From: Alphaproteobacteria bacterium
GTDB lineage: Bacteria; Pseudomonadota; Alphaproteobacteria; SP197
DNA length: 64,000 nt
Direction: 5' to 3'
Assembly: GCA_009694045.1 (NCBI GenBank)
Contig: SHVY01000005.1
Location: forward strand, 22,178-86,177
Below, one piece after another: positions 56,862-64,000 of this stretch. Within the stretch, counting starts at the first letter, position 1, and the number at the start of each line of letters is the position of its first letter. The notes under the pieces were generated by a model. It was not told the origin of the DNA, ran no database searches, and was given only the letters and a program-made list of their open reading frames with translations. The position numbers and the translations under genes were made by a program.

Positions 56862-58379
56862 TCAGGCGGAGGCGAACAGCTTCTTTTCGCGACGGCGTTG
56901 GACCGACGAGGCGATCCGCATCGCCTCGCGATACTTGGCGATGGTGCGGCGCGCGATGTCGATGCCCTCCTCGCGCAGGACCTCGACCAGGCGGTCGTCG
57001 GAGAGGACGTTCTCGCCGTCCTCGGCCTCGATCAGCTGCCTGATGCGGAAGCGCACCGATTCGGCGGAGAACGTTTCGTCCCCTTCGGTCGCGCTGATCG
57101 ACGAGGTGAAGAAGTACTTGAGCTCGAAGGTACCGCGCGGGGTCGCCATGTATTTGTTGGTCGTCACCCGGCTGATGGTGCTTTCGTGCATTTGCACGGC
57201 ATCGGCGATGTTGCGCAGCACCAGGGGCCGCAGGTGGTGCACCCCATGGACCAGGAAGCCATCCTGCTGACGCACGATCTCGCGCGAGACGCGAAGGATC
57301 GTGCGCGCCCGCTGGTCGAGGGATTTGACGAGCCAGTTCGCGGTGCTGAACTGCTCGGCCAGGTATTCCTTCTCCACCTTGTTCCGGGTGGCGCCGTTGA
57401 CCCGCGCGAAGTAGCGCTCGTTGACCAGGACGCGGGGCAGGGTCTCGCTGTTCAGTTCGACCATCCAGCCGCCGTCGGTGTGGTGTCGAACGAAGACGTC
57501 GGGCACCACCGGCGGCGGCATCTCGGCGTCGAACAGCAGGCCGGGCTTGGGATTGAGGGAGCGAATTTCGTTCAGCATGTCATTCAGATCATCCGCGTCG
57601 ATGCCACAGCGACGCAAAAGGGTTCCATTGTCGTGGCGGGCGATGAGGTCGAGGTTGTCGAGGAGCAACCGCATCGCCGGGTCCAACCGATCGCGTTCGG
57701 CGAGCTGCAGGGCCAGGCATTCCTTGAGGTCGCGGGCGAACACGCCGACCGGATCGAAGCGCTGAAGCTTGGCGATCACCGCCTCGTACTCGGGGATGGT
57801 GCACCCCAGGTTTTCGGCGGTCGCGGCGGTATCGAGGCGGAGGTAGCCCGCCTCGTCGACGTTGTCGATCAGATAGGCGCCGATCAGGCGCTCGGTGGGA
57901 TCGGCGAGGTCGACCTGAAGCTGCTGCGTCAGGTGATCGCGCAGCGTGAGCTGCCCGGCGACGGTGCGCTCCAGGCTGCCTTCGTCGCCGAAATCAGCCG
58001 ACCCGCCGCTGCCCCAGGGGCCCATGGAATCGCTGCTCTCGGCGACCGGACCGGCGGAGTGCGAGACGTCGCCGTCCGCGCCGTACTGGTCGTAGGGCTG
58101 GACGTCGAGCGGGGCCTCGCCATCGCGCCCGGTGGGTTCGAGCAACGACGCCGAGCCGTTCATCTCGGCCGCGGTCGCGTCGACCGGCGGTTCTTCGGCG
58201 CCACTGGTCTCCCCGCCCGACTCGTCGCGCTCGAGGAGCGGGTTGCGCTCGAGTTCGCGCTCGACGTAGTCGCCCAGCTCGACATTCGACAGTTGCAGCA
58301 GCTTGATGGCCTGCTGCAACTGCGGCGTCATCACCAGGGACTGGGTCTGGCGCAGATCAAGGCGGGGTGTCACAGCCAT
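56862..58379 (-). CDS. rpoN: RNA polymerase sigma-54 factor
   Basis: Alternative sigma factor that needs AAA+ activators, used for nitrogen and other regulons, 505 residues. The Gln-rich N-terminal region I reads LRQTQSLVMTPQLQQAIKLL. An acidic region II follows at about 50-130. The core-binding and HTH regions end with the RpoN box ARRTIAKYREAM near the C-terminus. Complete. It is followed by hpf and ptsN on the same strand. Confidence 0.97.
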   Translation of the reverse strand: MAVTPRLDLRQTQSLVMTPQLQQAIKLLQLSNVELGDYVERELERNPLLERDESGGETSGAEEPPVDATAAEMNGSASLLEPTGRDGEAPLDVQPYDQYGADGDVSHSAGPVAESSDSMGPWGSGGSADFGDEGSLERTVAGQLTLRDHLTQQLQVDLADPTERLIGAYLIDNVDEAGYLRLDTAATAENLGCTIPEYEAVIAKLQRFDPVGVFARDLKECLALQLAERDRLDPAMRLLLDNLDLIARHDNGTLLRRCGIDADDLNDMLNEIRSLNPKPGLLFDAEMPPPVVPDVFVRHHTDGGWMVELNSETLPRVLVNERYFARVNGATRNKVEKEYLAEQFSTANWLVKSLDQRARTILRVSREIVRQQDGFLVHGVHHLRPLVLRNIADAVQMHESTISRVTTNKYMATPRGTFELKYFFTSSISATEGDETFSAESVRFRIRQLIEAEDGENVLSDDRLVEVLREEGIDIARRTIAKYREAMRIASSVQRRREKKLFASA

Positions 58380-58388
58380 GGTGGGAGC

Positions 58389-59174
58389 CTAGAGGCGGAA
58401 CCTTTCGCCCAGGTAAACCCGGCGCACCGCGTCATGGGCGACGATCTCGTCGGGTCTCCCTTCCATGAGGACTGAACCGTCGTGAATAATGTACGCGCGG
58501 TCGATCAGATCGAGGGTTTCGCGAACGTTGTGATCGGTGATGAGGACGCCGATGCCGCGGTCCTTCAGGTGCGACACCAGCCCGCGGATTTCGGCCACCG
58601 CGATCGGGTCGATGCCCGCCAGCGGTTCGTCCAGGAGCATGAAGGCCGGCTGCGAGGCAAGCGCCCGGGCGATCTCCACGCGGCGTCGCTCGCCGCCCGA
58701 CAAGGCAAGCGCGGGCGCGCGCCGCAGGTGGGTGAGCGAAAACTCGGCAATCAGTTCGTCGAGCACATGTTCGCGCCTTTCCCGGTCGCGCTCGACGATC
58801 TCGAGCACGGCGCGGATGTTGTTCTCGACGGTCATGCCGCGAAAGATCGAGGCTTCCTGGGGCAGGTAGCCGATGCCGAGACGGGCCCGGCGGTACATCG
58901 GCAGGTCGGTGATATCCTGGCCGTCCAGGTGAATGCTGCCGGCGTCGGGCGCGATCAGGCCGGTGATGAGGTAGAAGCAGGTCGTCTTGCCGGCGCCATT
59001 CGGCCCCAGAAGTCCGACCGCCTCGCCCCGCTGCACGGTGAGGCTCACGTCGCGCAGCACGGGCCGGCGCCGAAACGACTTGCCGAGACGATTGGCTGAT
59101 AGCCCGCTGCCGAGGGCCACCAGGCGTGGCCCGGGTTCGCTCGCGGCGGTGAGCGGCTCGGCGGCGCCGGTCAT
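58389..59174 (-). CDS. lptB: LPS export ABC transporter ATPase
   Basis: Cytoplasmic ATPase that powers LPS extraction by LptFG, 261 residues. Walker A is GPNGAGKTTCFYLITGL, signature LSGGERRRVEIARAL, Walker B FMLLDEPLAGIDPIA and the switch His ITDHNVRETL. An extra N-terminal stretch of about 25 residues precedes the usual start. It overlaps lptA by 4 bases (ATGA). Confidence 0.96.
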   Translation of the reverse strand: MTGAAEPLTAASEPGPRLVALGSGLSANRLGKSFRRRPVLRDVSLTVQRGEAVGLLGPNGAGKTTCFYLITGLIAPDAGSIHLDGQDITDLPMYRRARLGIGYLPQEASIFRGMTVENNIRAVLEIVERDRERREHVLDELIAEFSLTHLRRAPALALSGGERRRVEIARALASQPAFMLLDEPLAGIDPIAVAEIRGLVSHLKDRGIGVLITDHNVRETLDLIDRAYIIHDGSVLMEGRPDEIVAHDAVRRVYLGERFRL

Positions 59175-59686
59175 GGCGCGGCGGTCTCGGGCAGGAACAG
59201 GCCCTTCACGCGGCCGCCCTGGCCACCGCCCACGATCCGGCTCACGCCCTGGGCAAGGTCGAGCTCCAGACGCTCGCCGCGGATCACGGTGTTGCCCCGG
59301 GTCAGGACGACGCCGCCTTCGAGGGCAATGGTCTTCGCGGTCACGTCGTAGACGCCATGCGCGCCTTCGGCCGTTTCGTTCGGGGATGAGACGAAGACAT
59401 GGCCGTCGGCCTCGATCCGCGAGATGCGCTTGCCGCTGCCGGCCGCCTCGTCTTCGTAGCGGACGGTGACGAGGTCGGCGCGCAAATGCAGGTCGCCCTG
59501 GACCGCATCCACGGCCCCCCGGAACGTCGCCGTCTGCTCTGTCTGGTTGACTTCCATGTTATCGGCACTGATCTCGATCGGTTGCGACGTGTCGTGAGCG
59601 GACGTCGAGGCCAATTGGGCAAGAACCAGGCCACTATGGCCAGCACCAAGAATCGTCAAGAAAATCAAAACGATGAAGCGCTTCAC
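59171..59686 (-). CDS. lptA: LPS transport periplasmic protein LptA
   Basis: Periplasmic bridge of the LPS export machine, 171 residues. Signal peptide KRFIVLIFLTILGAGHSGLV; the mature part has the OstA-type pattern PIEISADNMEVNQTEQTATF and EGAHGVYDVTAKTIAL. The start is 4 bases from the lptC stop. With lptC and lptB it forms the conserved lptC-lptA-lptB-rpoN order. Confidence 0.94.
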   Translation of the reverse strand: MKRFIVLIFLTILGAGHSGLVLAQLASTSAHDTSQPIEISADNMEVNQTEQTATFRGAVDAVQGDLHLRADLVTVRYEDEAAGSGKRISRIEADGHVFVSSPNETAEGAHGVYDVTAKTIALEGGVVLTRGNTVIRGERLELDLAQGVSRIVGGGQGGRVKGLFLPETAAP

Positions 59687-59690
59687 GCGA

Positions 59691-60386
59691 TCAACCCCCG
59701 GCGCTGGGATAGAGTGTCATCCTGATCGGGCCGATGAAGCGGACCCGGTCGCCGCCATCCTCGGCGCGAAACCCGGCGGCCGCGATGATACCGAGCGGAC
59801 CCTGGGCCGTGACCGGCCGATCGCTGGCGGCGTCGCGCTCGTCCAATCGGATGGTCACGTCCTCGGTGCGCAGCTCGTAGCCAGCGTCGGAGAACAGCGC
59901 GACCTGCCCCAGGAGGACGAGGGATTGGGTTGCGCGATCGTAGCGACCCCGCTCCGCGCTGAGTGCCAGCCACGTCCCGTCCGCCAGGGTAATGTCGGCA
60001 TCGATGGTGACGAGATCAACGCGATCGGCCGTGACCGGATCCTGGGTCGCGCGTTCGGCGGTGATGGTGAAGGGCCGCGATTCTCGGTCGGTGCCGACGT
60101 AACGGGCGTTGAGCATGGTGATCTGGCCGTCGGCCTCCGTGCTTTCCTTGGCGAAGGTCAAGCGCAAACCGGCGTCGTCCCGCGACGCGACATAGGGCCA
60201 GGTGACGACCACGGCGATCAGAGCCGCCGCGGACAGCGGCAGGACGAGCTTCATCACCGCCACGAAGCGGGCATGACGGGTCGCCGCCCGCGCCAGCGAA
60301 CCCGAGGACCAGCGGCGCGGGCGCAGGCTGGAGCGCACCGGGGTGGGACCGGGGCGTCCGGCGTCCTGCTGCGCGGGCATGGTCAC
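59691..60386 (-). CDS. lptC: LPS export protein LptC
   Basis: Single-pass inner-membrane protein that passes LPS from LptBFG to LptA, 231 residues. A basic N-terminus of about 45 residues is followed by one helix (VMKLVLPLSAAALIAVVVTW) and a periplasmic beta-jellyroll (LTFAKESTEADGQITMLNAR, ENGD-type repeats). First gene of the minus-strand run to ptsP. Confidence 0.92.
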   Translation of the reverse strand: MTMPAQQDAGRPGPTPVRSSLRPRRWSSGSLARAATRHARFVAVMKLVLPLSAAALIAVVVTWPYVASRDDAGLRLTFAKESTEADGQITMLNARYVGTDRESRPFTITAERATQDPVTADRVDLVTIDADITLADGTWLALSAERGRYDRATQSLVLLGQVALFSDAGYELRTEDVTIRLDERDAASDRPVTAQGPLGIIAAAGFRAEDGGDRVRFIGPIRMTLYPSAGG

Positions 60387-60455
60387 GGCGTGATGCCTTT
60401 CGGGCGCCCCTGATTATGTCGGGGGCCGCCGCTGGAAATCAACGCGCGGGCGGCG

Positions 60456-61067
60456 TCAGTGCGCGAGCGCGTCGGGCTCGTCCCAGCCGAGAAGGTCGAG
60501 CTCGGACCGCCACGGCAGGAACTTGAAACAGGCCTCGGCGATATCGCGGCGACCCTCGCGCAGCAGCATATCGTCGAGCCGATCCTTGAGGTCGTGCAGG
60601 TGCAGGACATCGGTCGCGGCGTAGGCGAGCTGCTCGGGCTTGAGCTCGCCCGCGCCCCAATCCGAGGTCTGCTGCTGTTTGGACAGGTCGATCCCGAGCA
60701 GATCCTTGCACAGGTCCTTGAGTCCGTGCCGATCGGTGTAGGTGCGGCACAGCTTGGAGGCGACCTTGGTGCAGTAGACCGGTTCGCAGACCACGCCTAG
60801 CTGTTGGCGTATGACGGCCAGATCGAAGCGGGCGAAATGGAAGATCTTGAGGACCCGGCTGTCGGTGAACAGCCGCTTCAGGTTCGGCGCGTCGAAGGCG
60901 TCCGGCTCGAACTGCACCAGGTGGCATACGCCGTTGCCGCCGGAAAGCTGCACCAGGCACAGACGGTCGCGCAGGGGCCGCAGGCCCATGGTCTCGCAGT
61001 CGACGGCCACGATCGGACCGAGATCGAGACGATCCGGCAGGTCACCGCGATGCAACTTGATGTCCAT
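60456..61067 (-). CDS. rnd: Ribonuclease D
   Basis: 3'-5' exoribonuclease of the DEDDy family that trims tRNA 3' ends, 203 residues. The exonuclease motifs are VAVDCETMGL (D, E), HFARFDLAVI (D) and the Tyr-containing YAATDVLHLHDL. The C-terminal HRDC domains of E. coli RNase D are absent, as in other alphaproteobacterial short forms. The ATG at 61067 is preferred; a longer frame runs backwards into the tRNA gene. Its proximity to tRNA-Leu (46 bases) may be coincidental. Confidence 0.93.
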   Translation of the reverse strand: MDIKLHRGDLPDRLDLGPIVAVDCETMGLRPLRDRLCLVQLSGGNGVCHLVQFEPDAFDAPNLKRLFTDSRVLKIFHFARFDLAVIRQQLGVVCEPVYCTKVASKLCRTYTDRHGLKDLCKDLLGIDLSKQQQTSDWGAGELKPEQLAYAATDVLHLHDLKDRLDDMLLREGRRDIAEACFKFLPWRSELDLLGWDEPDALAH

Positions 61068-61113
61068 GAAGGCGATCGTACTCCACCCCGCCACCCGAAC
61101 CCTCGGGGCCCCT

Positions 61114-61200
61114 TGGTGCCCAGGAGAAGACTCGAACTTCCACGACCTTGCGGTCACAAGGACCTGAACCTTGCGCGTCTGCCAGTTCCGCCACCTGGGC
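61114..61200 (-). tRNA. tRNA-Leu (anticodon CAG)
   Basis: 87-nt type II tRNA with CCA encoded. Acceptor stem GCCCAGG pairs with CCTGGGC, followed by discriminator A and CCA. The anticodon arm is CAAGG-TTCAGGT-CCTTG with anticodon CAG for CUG codons. A long variable arm (TGACCGCAAGGTCG region) and GTTCGAGTC T-arm fit tRNA-Leu. Next gene on the same strand is rnd. Confidence 0.96.
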
Positions 61201-61341
61201 CCGGGAGGCAGGAAGTCAGTAGTCAGCGTGGCCGGCCCTGTCAACGGGCACGTGCGGACCGAGCACGGGTCGGCTTGCCAGGGGAGTCGTGGCCGCTATG
61301 ATGCGCCGCCCGAAGTGGCCCAGGTTTTCAGGACGGCGGCG

Positions 61342-62292
61342 ATGACCGAAGGACTCGTGACGATCTTCGGCGGCTCGGGGTTCCTCGGCCGCCACCTAGT
61401 GCGCCGACTGGCGACCGACGGGCTCCGCGTCCGCGTCGCGGTGCGCGATCTCGAAGGTGCCGGGTTCCTCAAGCCGCTGGGCGACGTGGGCCAGATCGTC
61501 GCGGTGCGATCCGATCTGCGCGACGAGGCGGCGGTCGCGCGCGCGGTCGATGGGGCCGCCGCGGTCGTCAACCTGGTGGGCATCCTGTTCGAGCGGGGCG
61601 GGCGGACGTTCCAGGCGGTGCACGTCGAGGGCGCGGGACGGATCGCCGCCCGGGCCACCGCCGCGGGGGCCGGCCGCCTGGTCCACGTGTCGGCGATCGG
61701 TGCCGCGGCGGATGGGAAATCGCGCTACGCGCGCAGCAAGGGCGCGGGCGAAGCGGCGGTCCGCGCGGCCTACCCCGGCGCGACCATCCTGCGGCCGAGC
61801 ATTGTGTTCGGCCCCGAGGACGACTTTTTCAACCGCTTCGGCGCCCTTGCCCGGATCGCGCCGGCCTTGCCGTTGATCGGCGGCGGAACGACGCGCTTCC
61901 AGCCGGTCTACGTCGGCGACGTGGCGGATGCGATCCGCGCCGGCCTCGGCGATCCGGCAACCGCGGGCAAGACCTATGAGCTCGGCGGTCCGCGGATCTA
62001 CAGCTTCCGCGAGCTCATGGCGTACGTGCTGGCGGAGACCCGCCGCCGCCGCCCGCTGATTCCCCTGCCCTTCGGGCTGGCGTCGTTGCCGGCCATGGTC
62101 CTCGAGTGCCTGCCGGTGCCGCCCCTGACCCGGGATCAGGTGAAGCTCCTGCGGCGCGACAACGTGGTGTCGCCCGGCGCGGCGTCCCTGGTCGATCTGG
62201 GCATCAGGCCGACCCCCCTTGAGGCGGTCGTGCCCGGGTACTTGGCGCGCTATCGCCGCGGCGGGCTGGGTGGGGCTAGCCGCCTTGCCTGA
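61342..62292 (+). CDS. Complex I NDUFA9-family NAD(P)-binding protein
   Basis: Atypical SDR / NAD-dependent epimerase-like protein, 316 residues. Dinucleotide motif VTIFGGSGFLGRHLVRRLA, then VHVSAIGA with SRYARSKGAGE (Tyr-x3-Lys), ILRPSIVFGPEDDFFNRF and a C-terminal region QVKLLRRDNVVSPGA, typical of the NDUFA9/39-kDa accessory subunit of respiratory complex I. In alphaproteobacteria it is usually near housekeeping genes and far from nuo. Start at the ATG just before VTIFGGSG. It converges with uppP, with 3 bases between the stops. Confidence 0.9.
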   Translation: MTEGLVTIFGGSGFLGRHLVRRLATDGLRVRVAVRDLEGAGFLKPLGDVGQIVAVRSDLRDEAAVARAVDGAAAVVNLVGILFERGGRTFQAVHVEGAGRIAARATAAGAGRLVHVSAIGAAADGKSRYARSKGAGEAAVRAAYPGATILRPSIVFGPEDDFFNRFGALARIAPALPLIGGGTTRFQPVYVGDVADAIRAGLGDPATAGKTYELGGPRIYSFRELMAYVLAETRRRRPLIPLPFGLASLPAMVLECLPVPPLTRDQVKLLRRDNVVSPGAASLVDLGIRPTPLEAVVPGYLARYRRGGLGGASRLA

Positions 62293-62295
62293 GCA

Positions 62296-63099
62296 TCACC
62301 CCAGGTAGAGCCAACCCAACAGGCCAAGGCCGAGGGCGAGCCGATAGACGACGAACGGCAGAAAGGTCGCCCGCCGCAGCCAGCGCATCAGCCAGACGAT
62401 CGCCACCAGCGCCGCGACGAACGTGAAGCCGGCGCTGAGCACGGCATCCAGCAGCAAGGCCCCGTCGCCGGACTGGGCCAGCTCCCGCCCTTCGACCAGG
62501 CTCGCGCCGGCGACGGCGGGGATCGACAGGAGAAACGAGAAACGGGCGGCCTCGACCCGGCTGAGACCGAGGAATCGCGCGGCGGTCATGGTGATGCCGG
62601 AGCGGCTGGTGCCGGGAATGAGCGCCAGCGCCTGAGCGCAGCCGATGGCTAGCGCGCCGCGCCAACCAAGGTCGAGCATGCCGTGCCGTGCCGAACCGAA
62701 CCGATCGGCGACGTAGAGCAGCACGCCGAAGCCGATGGCGGTGAAGCCGATGACCTGGGGATCGCGGATGCCCCCCGGCCAGATTTCCTTGAGCGCGAGC
62801 CCCCCGGCCACCGCCGGAACCGTCGCGAGGCCGATGAAAACCGCGAGTAGCCCTTCCCGGGACCGTTCCCGCTTGAACATGAGGCGCAGGAATCCCCGGG
62901 CCAAGCCCAGGACGTCGCGCCAGAAGTACGCGAGGATCGCCGCCAAGGAGCCGAAATGCGCGGCGACGTCGATCATCAGCCCCTGGTCGGGCCAGCCGGT
63001 GACGATCGGCAACAGCACCAGGTGGGCGGACGAGCTGATCGGCAGGAATTCGGTCACGCCCTGGACGAGGGCCAGGACCAGGATGTGGAGGGTGCTCAA
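62296..63099 (-). CDS. uppP: Undecaprenyl-diphosphatase
   Basis: Membrane phosphatase (BacA/UppP) that recycles the undecaprenyl carrier for peptidoglycan and other polymers and gives bacitracin resistance. Motifs GVTEFLPISSSAHLVLLP and PGTSRSGITMTAARFLGLSR contain the catalytic residues. About eight hydrophobic helices. TTG at 63099 gives 267 residues and the usual N-terminus (LSTLHILVLALVQG); a 16-codon longer version, also TTG, is less likely. Confidence 0.92.
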   Translation of the reverse strand: MSTLHILVLALVQGVTEFLPISSSAHLVLLPIVTGWPDQGLMIDVAAHFGSLAAILAYFWRDVLGLARGFLRLMFKRERSREGLLAVFIGLATVPAVAGGLALKEIWPGGIRDPQVIGFTAIGFGVLLYVADRFGSARHGMLDLGWRGALAIGCAQALALIPGTSRSGITMTAARFLGLSRVEAARFSFLLSIPAVAGASLVEGRELAQSGDGALLLDAVLSAGFTFVAALVAIVWLMRWLRRATFLPFVVYRLALGLGLLGWLYLG

Positions 63100-63325
63100 G
63101 GCAGCGCCGGGAGGGGTCGGTTGCGCGGGGCGGGATCCTACCAGCAAGCACGAACTTATGCGGATTTCAAATTAGAGCCGATATGATACTAAGTTTGACC
63201 GCAAGGTCCCCGACCAACCCTTCACCGCACCACAATCAATGGACACCTTGGCAAATAGGTCTCTGTTAATGACCTAAATGAAAAATTGCCCTCGCCAGTG
63301 TGTGCGCCTAGCCGTAAAATCGCCC

Positions 63326-63383
63326 CTAGTGGTTCGGCCCAAACCCAATGATCGGGAATCAAGCGTTTGGGGCGGACCAATGG
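63326..63383. repeat. CTAG-type palindromic element, ~58 bp
   Basis: Begins CTAGTGGTTCGGCCCAAAC. The right end read on the other strand begins CCATTGGTCCGCCCCAAAC, so the outer CTAG has decayed on that side. The internal arms match the right half of the 50444-50563 element at most positions (TGGTCCG.C.CAAACGC.TGATTC). It lies in the 310-base gap between uppP and gltD, which is locally AT-richer and otherwise shows only weak promoter-like sequence. Confidence 0.7.
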
Positions 63384-63408
63384 AACACCCGGGGGGAAGG
63401 TTCGAGCG

Positions 63409-64000
63409 GTGCCGACGCGATTGCTCAGGTTTGTCGATACGGCGAAGTCCACCCCCGACAAGCGGGTGGCGGGCGAGCGCCGCGACGATTTCGCCGAAAT
63501 CTACCGGGAGTTCGCCCAGGACCGGGCGGCCGAGCAGGCGGCCCGCTGTTCCCAGTGCGGCATCCCGTTCTGCCAGGTTCATTGCCCGCTGCACAACAAC
63601 ATCCCCGATTGGCTGAAGCTGACCGCCGAGGGGCGGATCGAGGAGGCCCACGAAGTCGCCTCGGCGACCAACAACTTCCCCGAGATCTGTGGCCGCATCT
63701 GCCCCCAGGATCGGCTGTGCGAGGGCAACTGCGTGATCGAGCGCGGCTTCGCCTCGGTCACCATCGGCGCGGTCGAGAAATTCGTGACCGAAACCGCCTT
63801 CGCCAACGGCTGGGTCAAGCCGCCGCAGCCGCGGTTCGAACTCGACCGCTCGGTCGGCATCGTCGGCGGCGGGCCGGCGGGACTGGCGGCGGCGGACCAG
63901 CTGCGGCGCAAGGGCTATCGGGTCACGGTGTACGACCGCCACGACCGCATGGGCGGGTTGATGATCTACGGCATCCCGAACTTCAAGCTGGAGAAGCACG
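63409..64000 (+). CDS. gltD: Glutamate synthase small subunit (3' partial)
   Basis: NADPH-linked beta subunit of GOGAT, which makes glutamate from glutamine and 2-oxoglutarate; only the first 197 codons are in the window. The two iron-sulfur cysteine motifs are CSQCGIPFCQVHCP and CGRICPQDRLCEGNC. The FAD motif GIVGGGPAGLAAADQLRRKG follows, then YGIPNFKLEKH at the window edge. GTG start with GGAAGG about 9 bases upstream; no other in-frame start is supported. The alpha subunit gltB is not in view. Confidence 0.94.
   Translation, partial: MPTRLLRFVDTAKSTPDKRVAGERRDDFAEIYREFAQDRAAEQAARCSQCGIPFCQVHCPLHNNIPDWLKLTAEGRIEEAHEVASATNNFPEICGRICPQDRLCEGNCVIERGFASVTIGAVEKFVTETAFANGWVKPPQPRFELDRSVGIVGGGPAGLAAADQLRRKGYRVTVYDRHDRMGGLMIYGIPNFKLEKH

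Noticed and set aside
61114..61200. tRNA-Leu as an integration site for a mobile element
   Set aside because: Flanking genes (rnd, the NDUFA9-like gene, uppP) are housekeeping genes and no direct repeat of the tRNA 3' end or integrase is present.

Overview
The window is a high-GC segment of an alphaproteobacterial chromosome, most like the Rhodospirillales. This rests on gene content and order: a regulatory PTS(Ntr) cluster with a kinase-domain-only HprK, an lptC-lptA-lptB-rpoN-hpf-ptsN run, a tsaE-amgK-murU-addB-addA-trxA run, a DivL-type kinase with tyrosine in place of the phospho-histidine, and a DUF4167 gene between prmC and clpB. No rRNA, CRISPR array, prophage or complete insertion sequence was seen. 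The single RNA gene is a tRNA-Leu(CAG).

Layout. 1-4.4 kb: gyrB (5' end outside the window) and a class A penicillin-binding protein. 4.4-8.4 kb, minus strand: a three-subunit xanthine-dehydrogenase-family molybdenum hydroxylase followed by a MoaD-like sulfur carrier. 8.4-12.4 kb: cobalamin genes cobK and cbiD diverging from cobA and cobB. 12.4-25.7 kb: housekeeping genes ubiG, lysC, a nitronate monooxygenase, a RodZ-like protein, ispG, hisS, hemA (C5 type), prfA, prmC, a DUF4167 gene and clpB, the last with a convincing RpoH (sigma-32) promoter. 25.7-36.06 kb, minus strand: a glutamine-synthetase-family enzyme, trxA, addB and addA read as one uninterrupted frame, a murU-like gene that has lost its metal ligand, amgK and tsaE. 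36.06-45.6 kb: an accessory island holding gene remnants, a CTAG-bounded palindrome, an FAD oxidoreductase, an SDR, an ABC uptake operon with two tiny membrane proteins, and a ferredoxin-NADP reductase. 45.6-51.9 kb, minus strand: divL (two frameshifts), an MFS transporter, a TPR/GT9 protein, a 120-bp CTAG-bounded repeat and ahcY. 52.0-60.4 kb, minus strand: ptsP, HPr, EIIA, rapZ, hprK, ptsN, hpf, rpoN, lptB, lptA and lptC. 60.4-64 kb: rnd, tRNA-Leu, a complex-I-type epimerase homologue, uppP and the start of gltD.

How the genes work together. The PTS genes form a phosphorelay without a sugar permease, next to rpoN and the LPS export genes. tsaE, amgK/murU, addAB and trxA are a conserved neighbourhood rather than a pathway. 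The ABC operon, SDR and FAD oxidoreductase look like an uptake-and-oxidation module for a small polyol, sugar or amine. Three features stand out: the continuous AddB-AddA frame, the broken DivL gene separated from tsaE by an island, and a family of CTAG-bounded palindromes sitting at stop codons. At least three genes appear to lack a single base inside GC-rich runs, so sequencing or assembly error has to be weighed against true decay.
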